In this document: piece by piece, positions 36,841 through 45,597 of the stretch | Layout: each line of letters starts with the position of its first letter | Position numbering within the stretch: position 1 is the stretch's first letter | NCBI RefSeq assembly: GCF_026239555.1 | Contig: NZ_JAPIVP010000013.1 | Coordinates: forward strand, 85,560-149,559 | DNA: 64,000 nucleotides | Source: Pedobacter sp. PF22-3 | GTDB lineage: Bacteria > Bacteroidota > Bacteroidia > Sphingobacteriales > Sphingobacteriaceae | Direction of reading: 5' to 3' | Program-made: the position numbers and the translations under genes | The notes under the pieces: model-generated | The model's database searches: none | The model's input: only the letters and a program-made list of their open reading frames with translations | What the model was told of the DNA's origin: nothing

Positions 36841-37548
36841 TTAAAACCTCGTGTAAACAGCCAGCTGGATAATGTTGTTAATTGTATTATTATTTAGTCC
36901 ATGGGAAGCCTGGTTCATATAGCCGGCTTCCAGATCAAACTTTTTTGAAAAGCGGTATCCCACAGCAAGATAGGCTCTGTTTTGATCAAAAACACTATTG
37001 TTGATTTTATCCTTATTCTGAAGATTTAAAAACACCTCGTTTTGCAAAGCCAAAAATGGACCTTTTGTAAACGTTGGCTGATTTTTTTGCAATGGCTGGA
37101 CTAACCTTAAGAAATAACGGAAACGCTGCGAAAACACATCTTCACCCGAACGACCGATAAAACGTTGTTCTAACCTAATCCTGTGACTGGCAAATGCCGA
37201 GCTGATTTTATGATTGTAAATGTACTGTTCAAAGATACGGTGTTCGTGAAACAGATTGTTATTGCCGCCTGTCAGATTCATATCAGTAGTTTGCCACAAA
37301 TAACCTAAAGCTACATTATGTTTGTCGTTAATAAAATATTGCAACGCAGGCCGCACCAAAGTATTTCTTACATAACTCCAATCATCGGCTGAACGAACCT
37401 GAACATCAAATTGCAACCCCCATTTATCATTAAATTTGGTGTTATTTAAAAACATAAACCAACCCGAATTTTGATGTTGGGTTTGTGCATATAGCTTTCC
37501 AGCAGCCATGATGAAAACCATCGCGGCAGATAATAATATTTTTTTCAT
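36841..37548 (-). CDS. DUF2490 outer-membrane protein
   Basis: A 235-residue protein: signal peptide ending KLYAQ, then the DUF2490 pattern with WFMFLNNTKFNDKWGLQFDV, RPALQYFINDKHNVALGYLW, HRIRLEQRFIGR and a terminal strand ending TRF. The final aromatic residue and repeated amphipathic strands indicate a barrel. Function unknown. Same strand as the neighbouring barrel gene, possibly one unit. Confidence 0.88.
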   Translation of the reverse strand: MKKILLSAAMVFIMAAGKLYAQTQHQNSGWFMFLNNTKFNDKWGLQFDVQVRSADDWSYVRNTLVRPALQYFINDKHNVALGYLWQTTDMNLTGGNNNLFHEHRIFEQYIYNHKISSAFASHRIRLEQRFIGRSGEDVFSQRFRYFLRLVQPLQKNQPTFTKGPFLALQNEVFLNLQNKDKINNSVFDQNRAYLAVGYRFSKKFDLEAGYMNQASHGLNNNTINNIIQLAVYTRF

Positions 37549-37932
37549 AAAAAGATAAACCGGTTTTACCTGTGTGGCGCTAAATTAATAGAATTATGGC
37601 AAAATAAGGAAGAGTTGTTAAATAGTTAGAACATCGGAGGTCTGAAGCCTTGAGTCCTAAGTCTAATTTAATAATCTCGAAGTCTAATCGCCAAATAAAA
37701 ATGCTTAGTAACTATAACTCTGTGTGCTCTGTGCCTTTTCTCCATTGCCTCGGTGTTAAAAATGACACCAATCTCATCTACTTCTTTGCGAAAACCTTTG
37801 CCCACTTTACAGTTAAAAACAAAATTCATTTAACGTTAAACGATTAAAAATATATCTTCGTTAAAGATTTGGGCATTAAGACATCTTAATTGCGCTTATT
37901 TTTAACATTACAAAACGTAAAAAAGAACAAAA
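37549..37932. other. Promoter region of fabV with degenerate short repeats
   Basis: No gene. It contains AAGTCTAAT-type repeats (about 37655-37690) and a TCTGTG-rich stretch (37718-37760). TATCTTCG at about 37852 and TTATTTTTAACA at about 37896 are possible -7 boxes for fabV. Confidence 0.35.
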
Positions 37933-39126
37933 ATGATTATCGAACCTAGAATGAGGGGCTTTATCTGTTTAACTGCACATCCAGATGGTTGCGCACAAAA
38001 CGTAAAGAATCAAATTGAATATGTAAAATCTAAAGGTGCTATAAACGGTCCTAAAAAAGTATTGGTGATTGGTGCATCAACAGGTTTCGGTTTAGCTTCG
38101 CGTATTACTGCTGCTTATGGCTCTGGTGCCTCAACCATTGGCGTATTTTTTGAAAAAGCACCTTCAGAAGGCAAAACGGCATCTCCAGGCTGGTACAATA
38201 CCGCAGCTTTTGAAAAAGAAGCCCATGCCGCCGGTTTATATGCAAAAAGTATAAATGGCGATGCATTTTCTAAAGAAATTAAAGAAAAAACCATCGAACT
38301 GATCAAAGCTGATCTTGGCCAGGTTGATCTCGTGATCTATAGCTTGGCTTCACCAGTAAGGAAACATCCTGATACTGAAGTATTGCACCGTTCTACTTTA
38401 AAACCTATCGGCGGTACTTATACCAATAAAACTGTTGATTTCCACACGGGTAATGTAAGCGAAATTTCTATCGAACCCGCTACAGAAGAAGATATTGCCA
38501 ACACCGTTGCTGTAATGGGTGGCGAAGACTGGGCCATGTGGATTGATGCCTTAAAAGCAGAAAACCTGCTTGCGAAAGGTGCAACTACCGTAGCATATTC
38601 TTATATCGGCCCTGCATTAACCGAACCGGTTTACCGCAAAGGTACCATTGGAAGAGCGAAAGATGATTTGGAAGCAACCGCATTCACAATCAGCGATAAA
38701 TTAAAAGATATTGATGGCAAAGCTTACGTATCGGTTAATAAAGCATTGGTTACCCAGGCCAGCTCGGCTATTCCGGTAATTCCCTTATACATCTCATTAT
38801 TATACAAAGTAATGAAAGCTGAAGGCATTCACGAAGGTACTATCGAGCAGATCCAACGTTTATATGCAGATCGATTATATACAAGCAACGCTGTTCCTGT
38901 TGATGAAAAAGGAAGAATCAGAATCGACGATTGGGAGATGCGTGAGGATATCCAGGCTAAAGTTGCCGAACTTTGGAAAGAAGCCACTACTGAAACTTTA
39001 CCAGCGATAGGTGATTTACCAGGTTACAGATCTGATTTCTTAAGCTTATTTGGCTTCGAAATTGATAAAGTAGACTATCAAAAAGATGCCCAGGAAGTAG
39101 TGGAAATTGAAGGTTTGGTAAACTAG
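37933..39126 (+). CDS. fabV: Enoyl-ACP reductase FabV (NADH)
   Basis: A 397-residue trans-2-enoyl reductase of the long-chain SDR group. MIIEPRMRGFICLTAHPDGC is the family N terminus; the NADH fold is KVLVIGASTGFGLASRI; the active-site tyrosine and lysine are in YSYIGPALTEPVYRKG with the FabV spacing (Y-x8-K). It carries out the last step of the fatty acid elongation cycle. FabV enzymes are known to be little inhibited by triclosan. Whether this genome also has FabI is not visible here. A terminator follows at 39178. Confidence 0.97.
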   Translation: MIIEPRMRGFICLTAHPDGCAQNVKNQIEYVKSKGAINGPKKVLVIGASTGFGLASRITAAYGSGASTIGVFFEKAPSEGKTASPGWYNTAAFEKEAHAAGLYAKSINGDAFSKEIKEKTIELIKADLGQVDLVIYSLASPVRKHPDTEVLHRSTLKPIGGTYTNKTVDFHTGNVSEISIEPATEEDIANTVAVMGGEDWAMWIDALKAENLLAKGATTVAYSYIGPALTEPVYRKGTIGRAKDDLEATAFTISDKLKDIDGKAYVSVNKALVTQASSAIPVIPLYISLLYKVMKAEGIHEGTIEQIQRLYADRLYTSNAVPVDEKGRIRIDDWEMREDIQAKVAELWKEATTETLPAIGDLPGYRSDFLSLFGFEIDKVDYQKDAQEVVEIEGLVN

Positions 39127-39133
39127 TTTATCC

Positions 39134-39159
39134 GTCACCCTGAACTTGTTTCAGGGTCT
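39134..39159 (+). repeat. GTC-hairpin-CT element, CCCTGAA subfamily
   Basis: GTC, stem ACCCTGAA/TTCAGGGT, loop CTTGT, then CTA instead of CTT. It is just behind the fabV stop. Confidence 0.8.
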
Positions 39160-39177
39160 ACATCATAATTTAATTAC

Positions 39178-39205
39178 AAACGGCTGGCCTTAAAGCCGGC
39201 CGTTT
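39178..39205 (+). terminator. Terminator of fabV
   Basis: AAACGGCTGGC and GCCGGCCGTTT pair with one bulge and are followed by a T-rich run. Confidence 0.8.
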
Positions 39206-39220
39206 TTATTTCCTGATAAA

Positions 39221-39757
39221 ATGAGTTTCGATTTACAGCCCAAACTAGAAAACGATTTAATTAGAGTAGTTCCATTAAAAGAAGAAGATTTTGAAGCCCT
39301 TTTCGCAGTAGCTTCCGATCCGTTAATATGGGAACAACATCCCAACAAAGACCGTTATAAGAGAAACGTTTTCGAAAATTTCTTTAAAGGCGCAATGGAA
39401 TCGAAAGGTGCTTTTATTGTATATGAAAAAGAAACCAACAAAATTGTAGGGAGTTCCAGGTATTATGAGCTCGATGAGGAAGATAGTTCGGTTGCGGTTG
39501 GCTATACCTTTATTGCGCGTGAGTTTTGGGGTAAGGGACATAATAAGGCTTTAAAAACTTTAATGTTTAATCATGCTTTTCAATTTGCAGATAAAGTGAT
39601 TTTACATATTGGTGCTACTAATTTCCGTTCGCAAAAAGCAATTGAAAAATTAGGTGCTGTTAAAATTGCTGAATTAGAAGTTGCCTATTATGGTGAACCC
39701 TTAAAATGGAATTTTGTATACCAGATCGATAAGGTTAAATGGAAAAAAATGAATTAA
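39221..39757 (+). CDS. GNAT family N-acetyltransferase
   Basis: A 178-residue GNAT protein of the RimJ/RimL-like type. VVPLKEEDFEALFAVASDP opens the fold; SVAVGYTFIAREFWGKGHNK contains the acetyl-CoA-binding turn (WGKGHNK for R/QxxGxG/A); FRSQKAIEKLGAVK is the C-terminal helix common to the class. The acceptor could be a protein N terminus or a small molecule. Only 15 bp separate it from the fabV terminator, so it has a promoter within or before that hairpin. Confidence 0.92.
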   Translation: MSFDLQPKLENDLIRVVPLKEEDFEALFAVASDPLIWEQHPNKDRYKRNVFENFFKGAMESKGAFIVYEKETNKIVGSSRYYELDEEDSSVAVGYTFIAREFWGKGHNKALKTLMFNHAFQFADKVILHIGATNFRSQKAIEKLGAVKIAELEVAYYGEPLKWNFVYQIDKVKWKKMN

Positions 39758-40170
39758 AATTTTAACCACAGATTTAAACATATTATTTATCTTATCTGTG
39801 CTCATCCTTTTCATCTGTGGTAAAATAATAGAGAAACAATTACCAAGGAGGTGTGAATAGTCCCGAGGTGCCGTCATTTTGAGCGGAGTGCAACGCAGTC
39901 GCGAACCACGTAAGTGCTCAGCGAAGCTCATCTGTCTAGAAAAATCTCTCTCCCAAACGTTCGGGACTGCGATACAGCCGGGATGAAAACTGCCTTGTTG
40001 GAGTCCATCAATGTTAGTGTGGTCAAAGCATCCATCTGTGTTTCCGTGGCAAACATTAACTATAATGAAAAGAGCGTGACCGAATAAAATCGTGTTTATC
40101 CTTAAGTATTGTTATCTTTGTATAATTCTCCATTCCACTCACCTTTCAAAACAAAACAATTAAATAAAAT
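39758..40170. repeat. Gap with paired hairpin element and TCTGTG repeats
   Basis: No gene. CCACAGATTT...CATCTGTGG (39765-39825) is an inverted TCTGTG repeat. From 39873 to 39986 comes a paired element like those at 21425 and 49762: GTCATTTTGAGCGGAGTGCA with CAGTCGCGAA, then an opposite half ending CAGCCGGGATGA. Confidence 0.6.
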
Positions 40171-40623
40171 ATGGCTAAATCTCAGGCAACATACAGTAAA
40201 AAAGAGAACGAAAAAAAACGGTTAAAAAAACAAAAAGACAAACAAGAGAAAAAAGAAGAGCGTCAGGCTAATGCCAAAAAAGGTTTAGCACTTGAAGATA
40301 TGATGGCTTACGTTGATGAAAACGGAAACATCTCTTCTACTCCACCAGATCCGAAGAAAAAGAAAGTAATTAATACGGAAGATATTCAGATCGGTATTTC
40401 AAGACAAGAAGACATCATTGATGAAAATCCTGTTAAAAAAGGAACAGTTACTTTTTTCAATGATAGCAAAGGTTACGGTTTTATTAAAAATACTGAAACA
40501 CAAGACAGTATTTTCGTTCACGCAAACGGTTTAATCACCCAGATTAAAGAAGGTGATAAAGTTACGTTTGAAGTAGAAATGGGTCAAAAAGGACCAACGG
40601 CAGTTAAAGTATCAAAGGTTTAA
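40171..40623 (+). CDS. Cold-shock domain protein with lysine-rich N-terminal extension
   Basis: A 150-residue protein. The C-terminal 65 residues are a cold-shock domain: KGTVTFFNDSKGYGFIKN (RNP1-like KGYGFI) and SIFVHANGL (RNP2-like FVH). Residues 1-40 are almost wholly Lys/Glu/Gln (KKENEKKRLKKQKDKQEKK), a basic disordered or helical tail, and 41-80 form an acidic linker. It probably binds single-stranded RNA as a chaperone. The long basic extension is found in Bacteroidota homologues and is not part of classical 70-residue Csp proteins. Confidence 0.9.
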   Translation: MAKSQATYSKKENEKKRLKKQKDKQEKKEERQANAKKGLALEDMMAYVDENGNISSTPPDPKKKKVINTEDIQIGISRQEDIIDENPVKKGTVTFFNDSKGYGFIKNTETQDSIFVHANGLITQIKEGDKVTFEVEMGQKGPTAVKVSKV

Positions 40624-41137
40624 CAACCGCCATTCAATTTTTTTTTGCAATTCCCAATTGCAAAACATGATTAAAATTCTGCAGAGCATTCTGCTGCGCT
40701 AGGTTTTATAACCATATATAATTCCGTCTATTTAAGCATAAAACCTTGCGCATAATTTTCTTCATCAGGTATTCTCCCGAGGAAGTGTAGATTAATCTTG
40801 AAGGAATTTAGCTTCTCAATAACAGGATTTCTAAATTATTCCAGCATTTATTTATCCAAAAATGCATGCTATCTAATTTTGCCCCGCCAACCGCAGAATA
40901 ATTTATCATACTGTAAATAAATAACATAGAACTATTAAAAGGAAAAATTGTAGCCTTTAACTCATGATAATCGTTTATGAGATAAAAAAAATTAAAATCT
41001 CGGTGTGGAATTTGCATATGGTTTACATCATTACAGTACACACAAAGAAAATTACAATTATGAAACCTGCATAAGCAACAAAAAGCTAAATACAAAAAGC
41101 TTATGCAAGCTTCATAACCATTAAAAACACTACGAAT
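40624..41137. other. Gene-free gap ending in a long inverted repeat
   Basis: About 430 bp of AT-rich sequence without a credible gene: the minus-strand frame at 40808-41095 has cysteine-rich, unlikely composition. The end holds the inverted repeat at 41058-41117. Confidence 0.45.
41058..41117 (+). promoter_or_regulatory. Long stem-loop in the leader of the SIMPL gene
   Basis: Arms 41058-41076 and 41099-41117 pair over 19 bp with two mismatches, separated by a 22-nt A-rich loop. It ends 20 bp before the start codon at 41138. No T-run follows. It may be an mRNA leader structure or a protein-binding site. Confidence 0.65.
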
Positions 41138-41824
41138 ATGAAAAAGTTAATAGCACTAGCACTGGTTGCATTTTTAGGTTTATCGTCAGCGATGGCTCAA
41201 CAAGTAGATTTACGCAGAAAAATTAGCGTAAGCGGCACCGCAGAAACAGAAGTTACCCCCGATATTATTTACATCGGCATTTCGCTTAAAGAATACCTGA
41301 ACGGAAAGAAAAAAGTAGACATCACAGCATTGGAAAACCAATTGTATGCCGCTGTACAAAAAGCAGGTATTGCAAAAGAAAACTTAACCATCAGTAACTT
41401 AAGCAGCTGGAATTACGAAACTGAAAAAAAGAAAAATCCCGATTTTTTAGCCAGCAAACAATATCGTTTAAAAGTTAGCGATCTAAATAAATTCAACGCC
41501 ATACTAGAATCGATAGATGCCAAAGGAATTGCCAATACAAATATCGAAAGTTACGATTATTCTAAAATCGAAAGCTTAAAAAAAGAGCTGAAAGTTAAGG
41601 CATTATTATCCGCAAAAGAGAAAGCTGTATATATGGTAGAGGCTCTAGGTGATAAATTAGGGAGTGTGATCGAAATACAAGATGGCGGAGACAATGTAAT
41701 GCAACCTGTTTACAGAAATTTTGCAATGAAAGCTGAAATGGCTGATGCTTCCAGCGCACCTGAAATTGATTTTAAAAAAATTAAACTGAATTTTACAGTA
41801 AATGCTATTTTCGAAATCAAATAA
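41138..41824 (+). CDS. SIMPL domain (DUF541) periplasmic protein
   Basis: A 228-residue secreted protein: signal peptide ending SAMAQ, then a SIMPL domain covering nearly all the rest. ISVSGTAETEVTPDIIYIGIS is the usual opening, followed by QKAGIAKENLTISNLSSW and KVKALLSAKEKAVYMVEALG. Related periplasmic proteins (E. coli YggE, BP26) form large rings and are linked to oxidative stress. The role here is not known. A terminator follows at 41852. Confidence 0.92.
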   Translation: MKKLIALALVAFLGLSSAMAQQVDLRRKISVSGTAETEVTPDIIYIGISLKEYLNGKKKVDITALENQLYAAVQKAGIAKENLTISNLSSWNYETEKKKNPDFLASKQYRLKVSDLNKFNAILESIDAKGIANTNIESYDYSKIESLKKELKVKALLSAKEKAVYMVEALGDKLGSVIEIQDGGDNVMQPVYRNFAMKAEMADASSAPEIDFKKIKLNFTVNAIFEIK

Positions 41825-41851
41825 GAGCTTAACAGTAACTTAATGCTTTTC

Positions 41852-41884
41852 AAACCTACCAGAACATTTTGGTAGGTTTTTTGT
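41852..41884 (+). terminator. Terminator of the SIMPL gene
   Basis: AACCTACC and GGTAGGTT with an 10-nt loop, followed by T-run. Confidence 0.88.
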
Positions 41885-41917
41885 TACATAGAGATTGAAC
41901 ACTAAAAAATAGATATT

Positions 41918-42232
41918 ATGAAAAAATTCATTTACACGCTAGCGCTGGTTTTCTCTTTAGGCATTAGTTTTAATTCAGTTCAGGCAGCTGATAAACCTGC
42001 GAAAAACCCAACAGAATTATCTGCAGAACAAGCGATTAAACTGGAAAAAATTAAAACCCGTGTTGAAGAAATCAGAGACATGGACAAATCTAACTTAACG
42101 CGAGCAGAACGTAAAGCTTTACGTAGCGAGTTAAGAGAATTAAAAGGTCAGGCCCGTGCAGTTTCAGGAGGTGTTTACCTTTCAGTTGGTGCAATCATTA
42201 TCATCATTTTATTATTGATCCTGATTTTATAA
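41918..42232 (+). CDS. Small secreted membrane-anchored protein
   Basis: A 104-residue protein. A signal peptide (about 1-23, ending VQAA) is followed by a charged helical stretch (EQAIKLEKIKTRVEEIRDM, then SNLTRAERKALRSELRELKG) and a C-terminal transmembrane segment (VGAIIIIILLLILIL). It should sit in the inner membrane with its helix in the periplasm. I know similar small proteins in Pedobacter-like genomes but no function. It lies between two terminators, so it is monocistronic. Confidence 0.75.
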   Translation: MKKFIYTLALVFSLGISFNSVQAADKPAKNPTELSAEQAIKLEKIKTRVEEIRDMDKSNLTRAERKALRSELRELKGQARAVSGGVYLSVGAIIIIILLLILIL

Positions 42233-42259
42233 TTGCAAAAAACACATCTATCTATAAAA

Positions 42260-42292
42260 ACAAAAAGCTTTGCATTAATGCAAAGCTTTTTT
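42260..42292 (+). terminator. Terminator of the small secreted protein gene
   Basis: AAAAAGCTTTGCAT and ATGCAAAGCTTTTT pair almost without loop and are followed by more T; it can act on both strands. Confidence 0.9.
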
Positions 42293-42305
42293 TATTAGAA
42301 ATATC

Positions 42306-42345
42306 GTCATTGCGAGAAGGCTTTTTCGGCCGACGAAGCAATCTT
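42306..42345 (+). repeat. GTC-hairpin-CTT element, ATTGC subfamily
   Basis: GTC, ATTGCGA ... GAAGCAAT, CTT with an extended apical part. With the opposite copy at 42411-42437 it forms an inverted pair between two convergent genes. Confidence 0.8.
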
Positions 42346-42410
42346 ACTACAAAAGACAATTCGTTTCCTTTAATTAATCGCCAAACACCAAGAGGTTTTG
42401 CTACAGCATT

Positions 42411-42437
42411 AAGATTGCTTCGTGCCTCGCAATGACG
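42411..42437 (-). repeat. GTC-hairpin-CTT element, ATTGC subfamily
   Basis: Minus strand: GTC, ATTGCGA, G-GCA-C apex, GAAGCAAT, CTT. It lies 13 bp after the serS stop and is the inverted partner of 42306-42345. Confidence 0.82.
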
Positions 42438-42449
42438 ATTTATCGAAGG

Positions 42450-43721
42450 TTAATCAATGATATTAAACCCTGTATACTTTACCAAAGCTTCTGGAATTTT
42501 AATTCCATTCTCGGTTTGGTAGTTTTCTAAAATCGAAGCCACGATACGCGGTAACGCCAATGCGCTTCCATTTAAAGAGTGCGCAAGCTGTGCCTTCCCT
42601 TCCTTTCCTTTAAAGCGTAATTTCAAACGGTTACTTTGGTATGTTTCAAAGTTTGAAACAGAAGAAACTTCCAACCAACGCTCCTGGGCAGCACTCCAAA
42701 CTTCCATATCGTAAGTCATGGCAGAAGTAAAACCCATATCGCCACCACATAAACGCAACACGCGATAGTGTAATCCCAGTTCTTTCAATAAAGACTGTAC
42801 ATACAGGCTCATATCTTCCAGCGTTTCGTATGATTTATCCGGATGGGTGATCTGAACAACCTCAACCTTATCAAACTGATGTAAGCGGTTTAAACCACGT
42901 ACATGGGCACCATATGAACCTGCTTCTCTCCGGAAACATGGGGTATAAGCGGTATTTTTAATTGGGAGATCTTCTTCCTTAACAATTACATCACGGTATA
43001 AATTGGTTACCGGAACTTCAGCTGTTGGGATTAAATACAAATCATCAACAGTTGAATGATACATCTGTCCTTCTTTATCCGGTAACTGGCCGGTACCAAA
43101 GCCCGAAGCCGCATTAACCAAATGAGGTACCTGCATTTCTTTATAACCTGCAGCAGTAGCATGATCTAAAAAGAAATTGATCAATGCACGCTGTAATCTT
43201 GCTCCTTTTCCTTTATATACCGGGAAACCAGCACCGGTAATTTTTACGCCCAACTCGAAATCGATAATATCGTATTTCGCAGCAAGCTCCCAATGTGGTA
43301 AAGCTTTACTTGGTAGCTGAGCAGGCTCACCATACGTTAACACAACCTCATTTTCTTCCGCAGTAGATCCCTGTTTTACCAAATGATAAGGCAAATTAGG
43401 TAATTGAACAATTAAATTGTGTTGAGCCGCTTCCAACTCATTCAATTTATCACTCAGGTTTTTGATATTTTCTTTGTGAGAAGCTGTCTGTGCCTTAATG
43501 GCTTCGGCTTCTTCTTTTTTACCCGTACGCATTAAATCGCCAATCTGTTTGGCAGCTGCATTAGCCTCAGCAGAAATATTATCCAGAAAAGTTTGTGTAG
43601 AACGGCGGTCTTCATCAATTTTAATGATTTCATCTACCAGTTCTGGTTGTTTAAAATTACGGACACTTAAACGTTCTAAAACTTTCTCTCTATTTTCGCG
43701 GATATAGTTAACTTGCAGCAT
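42450..43721 (-). CDS. serS: Seryl-tRNA synthetase
   Basis: A 423-residue class II synthetase of normal length. N-terminal coiled-coil arm (about 25-105) that holds the tRNA-Ser variable loop; motif 2 is FRREAGSYGAHVRGLNRLHQ; motif 3 lies in LNGSALALPRIVASILENYQ. It charges tRNA-Ser and tRNA-Sec with serine in the cytoplasm. Divergent from rsmI, with about 98 bp between the starts. Confidence 0.98.
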   Translation of the reverse strand: MLQVNYIRENREKVLERLSVRNFKQPELVDEIIKIDEDRRSTQTFLDNISAEANAAAKQIGDLMRTGKKEEAEAIKAQTASHKENIKNLSDKLNELEAAQHNLIVQLPNLPYHLVKQGSTAEENEVVLTYGEPAQLPSKALPHWELAAKYDIIDFELGVKITGAGFPVYKGKGARLQRALINFFLDHATAAGYKEMQVPHLVNAASGFGTGQLPDKEGQMYHSTVDDLYLIPTAEVPVTNLYRDVIVKEEDLPIKNTAYTPCFRREAGSYGAHVRGLNRLHQFDKVEVVQITHPDKSYETLEDMSLYVQSLLKELGLHYRVLRLCGGDMGFTSAMTYDMEVWSAAQERWLEVSSVSNFETYQSNRLKLRFKGKEGKAQLAHSLNGSALALPRIVASILENYQTENGIKIPEALVKYTGFNIID

Positions 43722-43819
43722 TATTTAATTTTTTAAGCAAAGATAACAAGAGTTTGGAGTTTGGGGTAAGGAGTTTGGAAAAAACTGCAAACCGTTAACT
43801 TTAAACTGAAAACTGAAAT

Positions 43820-44533
43820 ATGGATGGCAAACTCTTTCTCGTACCAACGCCCATAGGCAATTTGGAGGATATGACCTTTAGGGCAATCCGTATATTAAAA
43901 GAATGCGATCTGATCCTCGCTGAAGATACCCGTACCAGTGCGCCAATGCTCAAACATTTTGGGATTGATAAAAGAGTTTTCTCGCACCACCAGCACAATG
44001 AACATAAGGCCACCTCAGAAATTATCAAGTTTTTAAACGAAGGACAAAAAATTGCCCTGATATCTGATGCCGGAACACCTGCCATTTCCGATCCGGGTTT
44101 TTTCCTTGTACGCGAGGCCATTAAAAATGATATTGCTGTAGAGTGTTTACCTGGCGCAACGGCTTTTGTACCTGCTTTGGTTAATTCGGGCTTACCTGCT
44201 GATGCATTTTGTTTCGAAGGTTTTTTGCCGGTTAAAAAAGGCAGACAAACCAAATTTAAAAAATTGGCCGAAGAGGAGCGCACCATTATACTTTACGAAA
44301 GTCCGCACCGTTTATTAAAAACTTTAGAAGAGTTTGCGCAGTATTTGGGCGCCGATAGGCAGGCATCGGTAAGTAGAGAGCTCACGAAGATGTTCGAAGA
44401 AACTGTTCGCGGAACTTTGGTAGAAATAAAATCACATTTTGAAAACAATACTTTAAAAGGAGAATTTGTAATTTGCATAGCGGGGAAACCCAATGTTAAG
44501 AGCAAAAACAAATATGACGATGCCGAAGAGTAG
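43820..44533 (+). CDS. rsmI: 16S rRNA (cytidine-1402-2'-O)-methyltransferase
   Basis: A 237-residue tetrapyrrole-methylase-fold enzyme. LFLVPTPIGNLEDMTFRAI at the N terminus, ILAEDTRTS (24-40 region), LISDAGTPAISDPGF (AdoMet loop) and FEGFLPVKKGRQTKF are diagnostic of RsmI. It methylates the ribose of C1402 in the ribosomal P site together with RsmH. Slightly shorter at the C terminus than the E. coli protein, as in other Bacteroidota. Followed 39 bp later by the PH/SHOCT gene. Confidence 0.97.
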   Translation: MDGKLFLVPTPIGNLEDMTFRAIRILKECDLILAEDTRTSAPMLKHFGIDKRVFSHHQHNEHKATSEIIKFLNEGQKIALISDAGTPAISDPGFFLVREAIKNDIAVECLPGATAFVPALVNSGLPADAFCFEGFLPVKKGRQTKFKKLAEEERTIILYESPHRLLKTLEEFAQYLGADRQASVSRELTKMFEETVRGTLVEIKSHFENNTLKGEFVICIAGKPNVKSKNKYDDAEE

Positions 44534-44572
44534 CATCAAAAAACATAACCAACACCACAAATTAAAAATATT

Positions 44573-45226
44573 ATGATGAGTATAGATAGATTTCTAAGTG
44601 ACGAGCAAGACCCAAAAGCGGTTGAAAAAGTTATTGGAAAATTAAACGACCTTTTAACCACAGGTGAAGAACTTTTATATTTAGCAGTACAGAAAAAACC
44701 AGCGGTAAACTTATTACCAGATAGCATCGCAATTTCTAACAAGCGTATTTTTTATTGCGAACCAGGTAATTTGGGTTTAACGATGAACTTTAAAGATATT
44801 TCGTGGAAAAGCATTAAAGAGGTTTCGTTCAAAGAAGAATTTTTTGGCTCTAAATTTATCTGCGTTCCACAACATGGCGAAAATATCGTAACTGAGTTTA
44901 TTCCGAAAGTTCAGGCACGTAAATTACATCAGGCTGCAAACCAACAATTAGAAGCGTATAAGGAAATGTTGCGCCAGCAAAAACTGGAAGAAAACCGTGC
45001 AACAGCCTCTCCCATTAATTTAAATGCACAGCCTTTAGCCGAAATTCCTGCTTACGAACCAACTCCGGAACCGGTAGAACCTGTTATCCAAATTGCTGAA
45101 GTGGTAGAAGAGCCGGAAGATGAAACCACTTTAAAATTACGCAAGCTTAAAACATTATACGATAAACACCTGATTACTCAGGAAGAATATGAAGCTAAAA
45201 AAGCAAATATTTTAGAAAGTTTGTAG
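44573..45226 (+). CDS. PH-like and SHOCT domain protein
   Basis: A 217-residue cytoplasmic protein. Residues 20-115 look like a bacterial PH domain (EELLYLAVQKKPAVNLLPDSIAISNKR ... FKDISWKSIKEVSFKEEFFG); a Gln/Glu-rich helix and a Pro/Glu linker follow; the last 30 residues (LKLRKLKTLYDKHLITQEEY ... ILESL) are a SHOCT domain. This arrangement is common in small bacterial proteins of unknown function, perhaps oligomerising at membranes. A hairpin element starts 10 bp after the stop. Confidence 0.85.
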   Translation: MMSIDRFLSDEQDPKAVEKVIGKLNDLLTTGEELLYLAVQKKPAVNLLPDSIAISNKRIFYCEPGNLGLTMNFKDISWKSIKEVSFKEEFFGSKFICVPQHGENIVTEFIPKVQARKLHQAANQQLEAYKEMLRQQKLEENRATASPINLNAQPLAEIPAYEPTPEPVEPVIQIAEVVEEPEDETTLKLRKLKTLYDKHLITQEEYEAKKANILESL

Positions 45227-45235
45227 ACGAAATCC

Positions 45236-45262
45236 GTCACCCTGAATTTATTTCAGGGTCTT
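45236..45262 (+). repeat. GTC-hairpin-CTT element upstream of the second GIY-YIG gene
   Basis: GTC, stem ACCCTGAA/TTCAGGGT, loop TTTAT, CTT. It ends 15 bp before the nuclease start codon. Confidence 0.88.
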
Positions 45263-45277
45263 AATTGATTGTTAAAG

Positions 45278-45520
45278 ATGGAAAGAGGCGGATGTGTTTA
45301 TATACTAACCAATTTTAAACATACGGTTCTTTATATTGGTGTAACATCAGAATTGTATTTCAGAATTAAAGAACATAAAGATAAATATCATCCTAATTCA
45401 TTTTCTGCAAGATATAATTGTAATCTGTTGGTGTTTTTTGAACAATTTGACATTATTGAAGAAGCGATAATACGAGAAAAACAGTTAAAGAACTGGAAAA
45501 GGGCATGGAAAATGAATTAA
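45278..45520 (+). CDS. GIY-YIG nuclease family protein, C-terminus apparently frameshifted
   Basis: An 80-residue GIY-YIG domain: VYI (7-9), LYIG (18-21), R29 in the helix, RYNCNLLVFFEQF (45-57) and the acidic helix AIIREKQLKNW (63-73). It is the same family as the protein at 2969. The frame stops at 45520, but the +1 frame continues with ENELNPNWKDLFLTLE to a stop at 45556-45558, exactly the kind of tail such proteins have. A small indel near 45500 has probably cut it short. ATG 45278 is preferred to TTG 45269. It is bracketed by inverted hairpins (45236, 45598). Confidence 0.82.
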   Translation: MERGGCVYILTNFKHTVLYIGVTSELYFRIKEHKDKYHPNSFSARYNCNLLVFFEQFDIIEEAIIREKQLKNWKRAWKMN

Positions 45521-45597
45521 ATCCTAATTGGAAAGATTTATTCTTAACACTTGAATAAATGCCTCCTCCTTGAAATCTTTAAAAGAAAATAGCATTT

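Noticed and set aside
40808..41095. 95-codon minus frame upstream of the SIMPL gene
   Set aside because: Unlikely composition (many Cys, Asn, Phe), AT-rich gap, no family resemblance.
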